Source of the DNA: Welwitschia mirabilis
Taxonomy: Eukaryota > Gnetophyta > Gnetopsida > Welwitschiales
Direction: 5' to 3'
Assembly: GCA_051453625.1 (NCBI GenBank)
Contig: JBOZIK010000001.1
Coordinates: 4,555,481-4,593,375, forward strand
Length of the DNA stretch: 37,895 nucleotides
Numbering within the stretch: the stretch's first letter is position 1; each line of letters opens with the position of its first letter. Below, in pieces: positions 21,161 through 31,015 of this stretch. The position numbers and the translations under genes were made by a program. The notes under the pieces were generated by a model. That model saw nothing but the letters and a program-made list of their open reading frames with translations, had not been told where the DNA came from and ran no database searches.

Positions 21161-23330
21161 ATCACTCTACTGTTGGTTTTAGTTGTCTAATATATTTATC
21201 ATTTCTCAAAAAAAAAGAATATTATTTTATGTTAAAACAACAACATCAGACTTGTTAGTGTCAATCAGTGACCTATACTTCACAGCACATCTCAGGAGGT
21301 CTATGCGGACCCTAGACTTATTGCTCATCACGACAATCAGACATATCATCATTGCCTCATGTCCTGTATTATGAGGTCTAATTGACATCCTCATAGTTCA
21401 AGGGCATGATCTACATGTTCACAGCCCCATCTGTTTCTGCTAGACTCTGCCAATTGCCCTATAGGACATCTTAGCAAGATCTGAAGACTTCTCATGTTAT
21501 TTTGTAGAGTCAACCCCTCCAGAATCTAAATCTAAAGTCTTCTCTCTCTTTATGAGCTTTTACTTGCAACACATGAACATAACAAATAGGTAATGCTCTA
21601 ACATTGTAGGTTAAATGGTCTACATTCCTGAAGAAGCAGACATATTGTATCATCCAATTCCACTGTCTATGTGAGAACAGCCTTCATACAAGTTGTGGCC
21701 ATATAGTGCAGTCGGGTACATTAAATTGATCCATATGTTTTCATGATCAGTGACAAAAAAAAAAATGTGTATAACAGTAATTCTCCTGTTTTACTTATCA
21801 TTTTTGTAAATTCGTAAATTCCACCCACATGATACTCCATATCAATGACATAGTTATAAAGTAGCAACATTTGGCTCCATACGTAGGACTCTAAAAAATA
21901 AGGTTGAGTCTGTTTAAATTCCAGTTAGCTAAGTTGCTTAGGTGTCATGTCTAGTTGGAGTTTGGTTGAAAGAAATGAAGAGGTTTCGCTTTCCTTTGTC
22001 ATTGCTTTATGATAAGTTGCTAGCACACATTTGTCAGCTTTAGTTATTATAATCTAACATTGATTTTTGTTGGACCAGTCAGATCAGATGAAAAATTATG
22101 ATGAAGGTTGACTGCTCTACAGTGTCTTGAGTTGGAATCCCTTATGCAATCCCTAGATTGCACACTCAGNNNNNNNNNNCAATTTAAAAATGCATCTCTA
22201 TAAATTGATGTCACAAGTACACAGGAGGGTTAATATTCACTGTAACAGGTTTTTAGTTCCTTCTCAATGACCTAGATTCTCCCGTGATTGTTACCACATC
22301 ATTGATATTTTCCACATTAAACCTCTACTATGTGTTAGCCTTTACACTGATTTCTTCATTTTGGATTATCTCTGCAATATCTCACTTCTGATCTCCCAGT
22401 GAATGCATGTCACACTAGAGAAGGGAATTTGCAGATTAACTACGATCCATTGGTGTCAGAGCTTAGTGAATGGACTTGACATAAGGCAAGGATTCTGGTT
22501 CTACTATCTACCAGTTTGTCAGGCCTTAGATATGACCATTGCCTTTACACTCGTAGGGATATCAGGCAGGTAATCAATGTTAGAAAGAGTCTCACTTCTG
22601 TTGGACGACAATATGATGTGGGTTGTCATTCTATCCAGCAACAGTACATGAAAGACTAACAAAGGATCTATAGCTTTTTTAGACATCAAATACCTAAGCA
22701 TAGAGAGTTAAGGCTCAAACACTGAACAACAATAACACAAGAAAGGGTCTGTCCGTCTGTGTTGAAATCAAAAGGCCCTACTAAGTGTTCTACTACTGAG
22801 ATTGTGTGACAAAGTCATACCTATACTATAAGAAAGCAATACAGGGTAGTTTTCTAAGAGAGTCTCAAGGCCCCTGATTTGTTCAGCTGATTGGCAATTA
22901 CTTAAAGAAATCTTTTAGATAAAATCAGACAGTTTCACTGTATTTAAAAACTGTATATCTACAGCCAAAAATGTTTAACAACTTAGCATTCCTAAATTAG
23001 GTGCCTGCTTACAAACAATTAAAGTGAACTCCACATTCTATTATTTAAAGTCAGTACAGATTTGTCAAAACGACACGAAAAGGGAACTACACTTCTGAGA
23101 ACACTAATGGATTGGCATGAAGCAGAAACAGAGCCATTCTCCATCAGTTGTCAATACTTTATTTAAGAATGGTGAAGTTGTTTTAGAATATGGCTGCAAA
23201 ATGGTAACACACTTAGTCAATAGATGGCCTAGTGGTACTTCAGATTGGCACATTCCAGAACAGCAATGGAGTGCATCAGTTCACATACAATCACCACAGG
23301 AAGTTTAACTGTGAAGCATATATCTTGCTG
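21161..23330. other. Unassigned interior of the copia frame
   Basis: No gene is recognised. A 10-base N gap lies at 22170-22179. TGGTGTCAGAGC at 22451-22462 on plus differs at one base from the plant copia primer-binding site TGGTATCAGAGC and is followed by GCTTAGTG. If real, an LTR would end just before it, near 22449, but no second copy of such an LTR was found. The minus strand was examined for copia reverse transcriptase motifs (YVDD, TAFLxGxL), without success. Confidence 0.35.
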
Positions 23331-23339
23331 GCTGAAAAG

Positions 23340-23765
23340 GAACAAGTCTGACTGTTCTGGCAATAATGAAGATTGTACCACCTGTGGTTTGCAGGGATTC
23401 CAAAACAAGACACAGAAACATGAAAATGGGTAAGTGTTTGGGAACATGTATTTTTAGGATATGCCTAAGGAATAGAAAATATGCATATTTAAAAAAACAC
23501 GATTTAATATTTTTATGATTGAAATGGTTTTGTATCAATGTATCATATATGTCAAACTTAACAAAGATCATGAAGTGTTCCCTTTGGGTTGTGATGAAGA
23601 TCTTAGTGCCCATGCTTTGCGAACATTCTGAAACAAGACACAGAAACATGGAAATGAATTTGCAAACATGTTTGGGGATACTTGGTGCTTTTAAAAAATG
23701 TATATTTATTACTTTTAATATTTTTATGATTAAAATTATTTTATATTCAATGTGCACCGAGGTGT
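23340..23765. repeat. Diverged tandem repeat, two units of about 210-228 bp
   Basis: AAACAAGACACAGAAACATG occurs at 23403 and 23631, and TTTAATATTTTTATGATT at 23503 and 23714. The intervening sequence is alignable with indels. The minus-strand frame at 23305-23856 is a shadow of this repeat: it shows the same peptide phrase twice (SMFLCLVSECSQSMGTKIFI and a variant). The repeat's origin is unknown. Confidence 0.7.
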
Positions 23766-23860
23766 GGGCTTCAACATCTTGGGTATGGTTCACAGGTGAG
23801 ACTTGGCTAGCTGCCAAGCCAGAGGTGGGGACAATGGATGAGTTCTCACTCAGCAAAGCA
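23746..23860 (+). mobile_element. 5'-truncated copy of the 9.8-kb SINE-like family
   Basis: GTGCACCGAGGTGTGGGCTT, followed by CATCTTGGGTATGGTTCACA, is collinear with the body at about 9940-10030 (CACATATGAGTGTAGGATTC, then TGTCTTGGGTATGGATCA). The tRNA-like head is absent because the diverged tandem repeat runs up to it. Only a body fragment is claimed. Confidence 0.45.
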
Positions 23861-25164
23861 AACCAACGACACAGGCGCTCTGTTTTTAAAGGGTGACATG
23901 TCCCCCAATAAATATTTTAGGAAAAAGTCAGCATTGAGGTAACTTTTTCAGACGATTTTTTCAAAATGAGTTTTCTGCCCGACATTTTCAGAGAAAGCTG
24001 CAACATTTTTGGGACAAGTAATCATAAAAACGCGTGAAAGAAAGAAACACGCCACAGAATTACAGATACACACGTGAAAGAAGGAAATCAACAGAGATAC
24101 GGGAGAAACACACCAGAAAGGCAAAAACACAGACAGGATCACAGAAACAAATGCGCCAATAGGAGGTGTGGTCATTAAGCCAATCTTCAATATCAATGTA
24201 ATATTATAATTGAATTTGTTTTCATTTTGTTTTTCATTTGCTTGTTAATACTTAGTACGTTGTAGTCTGTTGCAGTTCTATCGATCATTTCTCTTAATAA
24301 TCACAACTTCCTTGTAGACATCTAGAACATGTTTTGGTGTTACAGATTGATCCTTCATTGTGCTTCCTTTTGAAGGCTATTTTGGCTAGAAAGAACTGTC
24401 AATAAAAGTAATCATATCAATATATAACAAATGCTTAGCAAATGCAATTCCAGTTATGTAATTGAAGAACCAATTATGTAGCTTGCACCCATAGAAATTT
24501 CTATTGAAGCGTCTTCCATTGATAATCTTAAAACAAGCAAAAACTAAGAACAGTTTAGTGTGTATAACTGTCCACTTTCACAACATAATAAGCATTGTGC
24601 AATTAACGCTCACTCCAAACAATTTTCTTCATACTATGTATTATGCTACTTATCGCTAGTATTTATTTTCTCAGGGGAACTTCAATTTCAATTTTCAATA
24701 ATGTTTGCCTTTTATTTATACTTTACATTTTGTAAATTTAATTTATTATATTTCATTGTAAATCCCAAATCAACATGCAACATTCTTGGGCATCGCACAT
24801 GTCCTAACATCTTAGACATAGGCACATGCTATTTGTAAGTCTGACTCTGAGTTTAGTTTGTTATTTCGATGGTCTCAAGTTTCTGCCCAAACATATAGGT
24901 TGAAGGGTTAAGGGGGAATTTAAAAGCCATAATCTTAAACATAGAAATGGTTAAAATGAAAAGATAAATAATAATAAAAATTACAGCTAAAAAAATGAAA
25001 TATAATGTTTGGTTTGCCATAAGCCCTTAACATTCTTCTTTTTTGAAAAATTGATTAACTTTGTCACATTCTACTATTTAATATTTTTAGTTATACAATA
25101 CATATTTACTTTTGAAGAAAAATGTTTTATTTCCAGTTTCCTATTTTAGAATAATTCTCTTATA
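23861..25164. other. AT-rich stretch, nothing recognised
   Basis: No coding family, RNA gene or paired repeat was seen. A 92-codon frame at 24560-24838 is Phe/Tyr/Leu-rich with no family match and reads as AT-rich noise. Confidence 0.4.
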
Positions 25165-25169
25165 GAATA

Positions 25170-26275
25170 TGTTACAAGGATCAGCCCTACAAGGGGGTGA
25201 ATAGGGTAATAATAAGTGTGAAACAAACTCAAAAATAAACCTGCATTAAAATACCATTCAAATAAAAACAAGCAGATAAATAGATTCAACAATACACCAG
25301 AACTCATGTGGATATTTTTGTTATTAGCGGTTTGTAACCACTCTTCACCTAACAGACCAGGTGTCTTCAGCTCGATTCTATTATTCCACTATATGGTTTT
25401 CCGGAGTCACCTTACAACCTTTTCACAGTCAAGGGTTTTTAGGGCAAAACCAAAAACTTTGCAGAGAAGCAGAAGAGGAATGTCAGATGTGCAAAGCTGC
25501 ACTAAGTCACTCCAGGTTCAACTCAAGAAGAATAGCTCCTTAAGCTTGATGGTAGAATGCTGGCTTGAAGAAAATAACTACAGATCAGACAGACAAAGCT
25601 TAGCCCTAAAGGCTTTCTACAACCAGAGTGTTTTTGCACCAGAGAAAATCTTACAATTGAAGGAACAAACTTACAAGCAAGGTTTCAAGTTATTTAAGAT
25701 ACTGGGGTTTCTAACAGATTTGTAATCAATGTGTGATCTCCAGTCCCCTACACTTTTCTTCAAAATAAGTGAAGTCCGCTAATGTTCACAAAGTTCAAAT
25801 GATTAGTTATTCAATCAGCCTCACACAATATTCAGTCAACCTGATGAGTATGTTACAATCAATGTAAAAGGATTTGGTCGCCCTCACAAGAGATTCAGTC
25901 GCCTTAAAAGATTCAGTTTGCAAGTCCAAAAGACAGCTGGTTTGGATCCAATCGACCTCAAAAAATGTGAGGTTGCTCTCAAAAACTCCGGTCACCCTCA
26001 GAAAATGTCTGGTCACCCTCAGAAGAATAGGTTTTGCTGAAAGAAAATCAGCTGAATTGAGTCCAATCGGCCTCATAAAAATGAGGTTGCCCATAGCTAG
26101 GTTACCCTTAGAAATTGTCCAGTCGCCCTCAGAACAAGCAGCTTTTGACAGGATGAAGCGAAAACTTTAAGTTGCCCTTAGCAAACACCTACCCAGCCTA
26201 ACCTAAAACACAACTTAGAAAAACACCAAAAAACACTTTTGAAAAGGGGCATCAATGAAAAAACTATTTCCAACA
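25170..26275 (-). mobile_element. Candidate solo LTR of a second retroelement family
   Basis: On plus it starts TGTTACAAGGATCAGCCC and ends CTATTTCCAACA, so it has TG...CA ends and inverted TGTT/AACA termini. On minus it opens TGTTGGAAATAG and closes with CCCTATTCACCCCCTTGTAG, GGCTGATCC and TTGTAACA, a phrase of the kind often seen near the 3' end of long copia LTRs in plants. Flanks are GAATA (25165-25169) and AAATA (26276-26280), matching at four of five bases. No primer site or purine tract adjoins, hence solo. It contains the motif array at 25862-26145. It lies just 5' of the hAT BED frame. The frame at 25306-25725 inside it shows no retroelement protein. Confidence 0.55.
25862..26145. 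repeat. Degenerate array of GTCGCCCTCAGAA-type motifs
   Basis: At least eight loosely spaced copies of a roughly 13-base phrase occur on plus: GGTCGCCCTCACAAG, AGTCGCCTTAAAAG, AATCGACCTCAAAAA, GGTCACCCTCAGAAA (twice), AATCGGCCTCATAAA, GGTTACCCTTAGAAA and AGTCGCCCTCAGAAC. Spacing is irregular, with some neighbours about 24 bases apart. On minus the frame repeats a phrase like FLRVTxxF. The array sits within the candidate solo LTR, so it may be a promoter or enhancer repeat of its U3 region. Confidence 0.65.
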
Positions 26276-26438
26276 AAATAATGCTTCATTTCCTTTCTTC
26301 CCCACATTTTCTATTGCTATTGCTTTTAACAGGATTCATTTCTCTTAAATCTTGACGATGGTTTACCCTAAAGATAAAGCTTAGCAAGGGTGTAATCCTG
26401 GAACAAAGGCAATAGAACTTATTTATAGGTTTCATGGT

Positions 26439-26985
26439 ATGAGCATTTTCAGAGGAGTTATGCGATTGAAATATCACATTGCAGGCATTACAGGGCATGA
26501 TATTTGTAAGTGTCCTGATCCAAGATATGAAATCGATAAAGAAATCATGCAAGAGTGCATGGCAATGCTTGCAGACAAGGATAGAAAAAGATGTGCTTCT
26601 CAACAAGCAAAGGAAATGATTGCAAAACGAAATCGAGAACAATTTCATTCACATTCGAATGTTCCAGGTGTGGGGTCTTCTCTAGCTGTTGAAGATACTA
26701 CAAGCTATACAAGGACATTTTATGCCCCTCCTCAGATTCAAAAAAGGGATAAAGAGCAAATAGATCTTAGCTTTAACCATGCAAGGCTCAAACAAACAAA
26801 AGTCCCAGTGGTGGGAGAATGGGAAGTTCATCTTCTCCTTCGTTACCACAAAACAAATTGCATAACACTTTACAGATGAAGAAATTGATACTTAAAACCA
26901 AAAACAGAATGGTTGAATTTTAGTATTTTCGCATGTTGCCTCTTAATCCTTTTCGTTCTACTAGTGTTTGGTCCTTTACCATCAA
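26439..26985 (+). pseudogene. hAT transposase, N-terminal BED-finger part
   Basis: The ATG at 26439 opens a 146-codon frame. It begins SIFRGVMRLKYHIAGITGHD and CKCPDP, the second half of a BED zinc finger (consensus GGI-RLKYHLAGIKGHDV-C). The first Cys pair of the finger is missing, so the 5' end is lost or lies beyond the solo LTR. A basic linker and a Ser-rich stretch follow. After a frameshift the gene continues to about 26985 with MVEF, a stop, then YFRMLPLNPFRSTS, which matches the WFYxxxIPFNxxRSP block before DUF659. There the gene is cut by a retroelement insertion and resumes at about 27523. Confidence 0.7.
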
Positions 26986-27522
26986 CCCAAAAAGCCATAA
27001 CTTAGGTGAAAATTAGAGCCCTTTATATTTACCCATTTGTCGGGCTGAGCATGGGGAGCAGATACCCAACAATCTCCCCTCGATCCAAATGCCTAGTGCT
27101 CACATAAAGCAAGAAGCCAGTAGGAAGACTCGAACCCAAGTCCAACCAACAATCATGGCTTTGATACCAATCGTTATGAATCTTTACTATAAATCAATAT
27201 TAAAGAAAACGAAACAGGAAGCACAAGAACAACACACATAGATTTATAAGAAAAACCACAGGAAGCAGATAGAGCTCTTAATCTTATTCAAGGAGCAAAA
27301 AAATCACCATACAAAACAAACCCACAAGCAACCTTTAAATAGGTTTAGGGTTACAAGCCAAGACAATATAGAAAGCTCCTCCCTCCCTTCGTTTTTTTCC
27401 TTTTATTTTAAATACCCCAAGGAGTTAAAACATAACATACTTTTACAACATTACAAAAAGGGGGTTAATGTTAAAACGTGACATTACAATATAAATAACA
27501 CAAATTTGGCTTCACTTTTGCA
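26985..27522 (-). mobile_element. Composite copia insertion: LTR, primer site, purine tract, partial second LTR
   Basis: Inserted in the hAT gene, all parts on minus. 27172-27522 is an LTR (opens TGCAAAAGTGAAGCC, closes GATTCATAACG) alignable in patches with the LTRs at 20001 and 31814. Two bases away TGGTATCAAAGCC (27157-27169) is a primer-binding site. After only about 75 bases CGAGGGGAGAT (27072-27082) is a purine tract, abutting TGTTGGGTATCTGC at 27071, the expected start of a 3' LTR. That sequence runs left only to about 26985 and does not match the right LTR. The internal length (about 100 bases) is that of a TRIM, a non-coding miniature element. The mismatch of the two LTRs suggests a chimera. 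Confidence 0.6.
27157..27169 (-). promoter_or_regulatory. Primer-binding site of the composite insertion
   Basis: On minus it reads TGGTATCAAAGCC, one base from the plant copia site TGGTATCAGAGCC that pairs with initiator Met-tRNA. It lies two bases inside the 27172-27522 LTR. Confidence 0.8.
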
Positions 27523-29997
27523 AAAGCTAGCATGTTAAAAGAGATGTGTAATGCAATTTACAAAGTAGGGCCTAATTTCAACCCCTAAGATATACTGAGA
27601 TGAGAAGAAAATTGCTTGATGAAGTTAAATCTCACGTCGATGGCATGCTAAGAAACCACCATAAAAAATGGCATGAAAAAGGTTAATGTGTGATGGTTGG
27701 GAAGACAAGAGAGGCAAAACTTTGTTGAATTTTTTGGTTGCTTTGCATCTGCAATCATGTTTGTATAGAGCATGGATGCATCAAAGCACGTGAAAAATGC
27801 GGAATACTAATTTGAAGTCATTAAAGAATGCAGTAAAGAGATTGGTAGATAGAATGTGGTTCAAGTCAAACTTTTAAGCTATACAAGTCAAACTTTTAAG
27901 CTATACAATTTTATGACTATTATTTAATTTGTAAGAAGGCATGTTGGCTATTTAGCAATTGGTATCTATTTTATTTTGACTCATTGTTATTTCTTAATTT
28001 AAATTAGGTTTTCACAAACGAAGCAATCCCTTTGTTGAGGCTGGTCAAATTATCATGACTTGCCTATCCAACAATTTATTGGATACCTTTTGTTGCACAT
28101 TGCCTTGATTTCCTTCTGGAAGACATAAGACAAATTCAATGGATCAGAATGGTAACAATCATCCTTACTTCTTTAAACTTTAAGTATATTACTTTTATGG
28201 CATTTGTGTAGTAGAATATTAATAATGTCAATATTGTGGACTTCTGGCCTATCACTTCATGTCTCAATGTATTTGCTAATTAACTTGTCTCCTTTTTTGA
28301 GGTTGTGAGAGATGCAAAAATTATCTCCAGGTGTACCTAGTTACATCAACATGTTCATCATTACTTCTTGCAATTTTCAAATGGCAATGAAATCATCAAG
28401 CCTTCTATAATAAGGTTTGCCACTAAATTTATTCTACCAAATTCCTTATCCAAAAGCAAAAGTGCTTTGATGAACATGTTCGTTAGTTAAAAAATGGAGA
28501 GATCCTAAAAAATTCAATAGGATTAGGTGACTTCCTTTAGCAAAGATTCCCAAAAGAATAGTGTTTGATGAAACAAATTTTTAGTTTGGTGTAGATGATA
28601 TTTTATGCGTAAGTGATTCCAATTTCCAACTCTATAGTTTATACTTTTAGATTTTTCACATTGACATATTAAGCAAGTTGATGTAATGTTTTTTATTTTG
28701 TTTGTACAAATCACTGAATCTTTAGTAAAGGTGTTACATATCGTAGATAGTGAGGGACCTTCCATGGGATTCATTTATGATGTGATGGAGAAGACTAGAA
28801 GTCAAGTTGAGACTTAGATGCTTGCAAGCAAACAAGATTTAGACTAGGCACACATATCCTCTCTTCTGCAACAAAAATGGAATGAACATTTGCATACAGA
28901 TTTGCATGCTACAGCACATGTTCTAAATACAAAAATTGGTTTTCAAAAACCACTTCTATATCATCTTCATCTTGCCACAAGAATCACCCATGTTTTTTAC
29001 AATATGGTAACCAATCCATGAAAGTCGTTATAGCTCATAAATAAGCTACACAAATATGGAAAGAAAGATTGCCCAACACTCATGATGGCCTCAAGTGAAT
29101 GCGAAGTTAATGAATGTACATCAGGTAAACTTTATGGTCTACAATTAACAGAATGTACTCTTACATAGAAGTTGGTAATTTTTTACTTTAGTAGTGTAGC
29201 GCTGTTCCCTAAGATTCAATGATTTTACTTTGGTTATTTATTATTCTAGATGATTGGTAGCTTGCTTTTGGAACAAAAGTGTCAAATTTACAGCTAGCCA
29301 TTAAATATTAACCCAACCCTGCACTACATCCAGTAAGTTGGTTGCACGTTTGCAATTTTGCACATAGAATTTTCTTGTGTTCTCATATAATTTAAGTGTT
29401 TTTGTGCATTTTGGAGTTATTTTATACATCATTAATTATTGTCTTTTTCATGTTGATTTAGGGTGTGAAAGGAATTGCAGTGTATTTGAATATATTCACT
29501 CTAAAAAATGTAACAGGCTCATTACAGAGAAATTAAATGATCTTGTATCTTTGCATTGCAATCTGAAGTTAATACACAAAGATATCGTGAGGGCTATTGG
29601 TGCCATCAAAGACAATGAGCATGATGACGTAGATTTTGGAAATGTTCATATGCTTTTGAGCCTCTTTATGATTGGGTTCTTGCCACTATTGATGATGACC
29701 ACATGCACACATTCATGCATCTACTATTGATGGAGCTTCTACTTCTCATGTACATGCACAGGAGGAAACAGAGGAAGTAGAATTTCCTCCAAATGAAGAT
29801 CTTTGTGTTTTGCCTCTTCTTAATGCACCTCCATTTCAGGCTAAAACATCTCATCCACAACACCACTCTTCACAACCCTCATATGTTGGCTAATGATTCT
29901 AATGATGATAATTCCAATGAGGAGGAGGAGAAGGAAATGGCTAGAGGTGCAAAGATTACTCCCAATCATGATGACTTATTCACTAATGAAGAACTTT
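27523..29997 (+). pseudogene. hAT transposase, DUF659 core and C-terminal dimerisation domain
   Basis: The gene resumes with SMLKEMCNAIYKVGP and YEMRRKLLDEVKSHVDGML, then MCDGWEDKRGKTLLNFLVA from 27686, which keeps the first catalytic Asp context (SDGWTD). A likely intron (about 27865-28009) separates NVVQ from VFTNEA. VAHCLDFLLEDIRQIQWIRM leads to a second likely intron (donor near 28150, acceptor near 28306) and then VVRDAKIIS. IRFATKFILPNSLSKSKSAL, ITESLVKVLHIVDSEGPSMG and WNEHLHTDLHATAHVLN follow in order. The C-terminal dimer motif GCERNCSVFEYIHSKKCNRL, followed by NDLV, lies at 29461-29550. An acidic tail runs into the N gap. Several stops and frameshifts make it inactive. Part of the coding portion is split by the 26985-27522 insertion. 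Confidence 0.85.
27862..27905. repeat. 22-bp tandem duplication at an hAT splice donor
   Basis: CAAGTCAAACTTTTAAGCTA plus TA is repeated exactly twice (27862-27883 and 27884-27905). The unit contains the CAA|GT that would be the donor of the intron before VFTNEA, so the donor exists in two copies. Confidence 0.9.
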
Positions 29998-30097
29998 NNN
30001 NNNNNNNNNNNNNNNNNNNNNNNNNNNNNNNNNNNNNNNNNNNNNNNNNNNNNNNNNNNNNNNNNNNNNNNNNNNNNNNNNNNNNNNNNNNNNNNNN
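29998..30097. other. Assembly gap at the hAT/copia junction
   Basis: One hundred N bases, a conventional size for a gap of unknown length. Left of it is the acidic tail of the plus-strand hAT gene; right of it is the middle of the minus-strand copia integrase. The missing integrase end, reverse transcriptase and RNase H could lie in it. Confidence 0.97.
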
Positions 30098-30990
30098 TTG
30101 GAAGTAAACTCACCTCCATTATCTGTCATCAATTCTTTAATTTTACAACCAGTTTCATTCTCAACTCTGGCCTTCAAAATTCTAAATGTCTGAAAAGCTT
30201 CATCTTTTGATTTTAAAGGGTACAGCCATAACCTTTTAGAAAAATCGTCAACAAAAGTAATGAAATATACAGCACCTCCCAAAGAGGTGTGTCCAATGGG
30301 GCCAACTAAATTAGAATGAATTAATTCTAATCTATATTGTTTTAAACGCTTACTATTTCTTTTAAAGGTCACTCTCCTAATTTTACCAATCACACAATTT
30401 GAACAGAAATCAAAAGAGGGGGAAACTTTAAGTAATAAACCTTTAGAAATAAGTACCTGTAGACCTGTTTCGCTCAGATGCCCAAGACGCTTGTGCCACG
30501 TACCTACTGTAACTTCTCCACTGGCCACACAAGTTAAATTAACAAGATTAACAGAACGTAAAACATACACGGTACTTTCTCTACTTCCATAGGCAATCAT
30601 TAATGCTCCTTCACTGATTTTCCAAGAACTACTATCAAACATGGTTATAAAACCACTATCACTAAGCCGAATAGCTGAGATCAGATTCTTTGCCAAACCT
30701 AGAACATGTCTAACATTGGCCAAAGTGATGGTCTGAGGACAATCGTTCCTTTTTGATCTTATATTTACGATCATCTCCCAACCAAACACGACACATCTGT
30801 GATAGGTTCATAAGAAGAAAGAATGCTTTACTTGGGCAAACATGAAATAAGACACTAGTATCAATTGTCTAAACCTCTGAAATTGAGTACGCAAAGACAT
30901 GAGCGTCTCCTCCCTGCGTTAACAGAGTAATGTCAGCTTCACTATCCAAAGGTGAAGCAAAATTGGACGCGTCCTCGTTCGTTTCATCCC
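30098..30990 (-). pseudogene. Copia protease remnant and integrase N-terminal half
   Basis: On minus from about 30870 a protease trace reads TIDTSVLFHVCPSK, then VWLGDDRKYKI after a shift. The catalytic D-S/T-G is DTS, so Gly is lost. From 30789 an intact frame covers the GAG-pre-integrase block (SAIRLSDSGFITMFDSSSWK, TWHKRLGHLSETGLQVL) with the HHCC finger (WHKRLGH ... FCSNC). The integrase core follows: ELIHSNLVGP, VYFITFVDDFSKRLWLYPLK and MTDNGGEFTS, then the N gap. The first catalytic Asp of the D-D-E triad (normally HTDLxGP) is Asn here. With the damaged protease this marks a dead copy. Confidence 0.9.
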
Positions 30991-31015
30991 TCTTTTCATG
31001 TTTGTCTTTAAGCTT

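Noticed and set aside
23305-23856. 183-codon minus frame
   Set aside because: Runs through a diverged tandem repeat and a SINE-body fragment. Its internal peptide repeat mirrors the DNA repeat.
25862-26145. Motif array considered as a CRISPR-like array
   Set aside because: Copies are short, variable and irregularly spaced, in plant nuclear DNA, and lie within an LTR candidate.
26993-27527. AAAGC at 26993-26997 and 27523-27527 as target duplication of the composite insertion
   Set aside because: The sequence after the left copy does not begin with TG and does not resemble the right LTR's left end. A 5-bp A-rich match is likely by chance.
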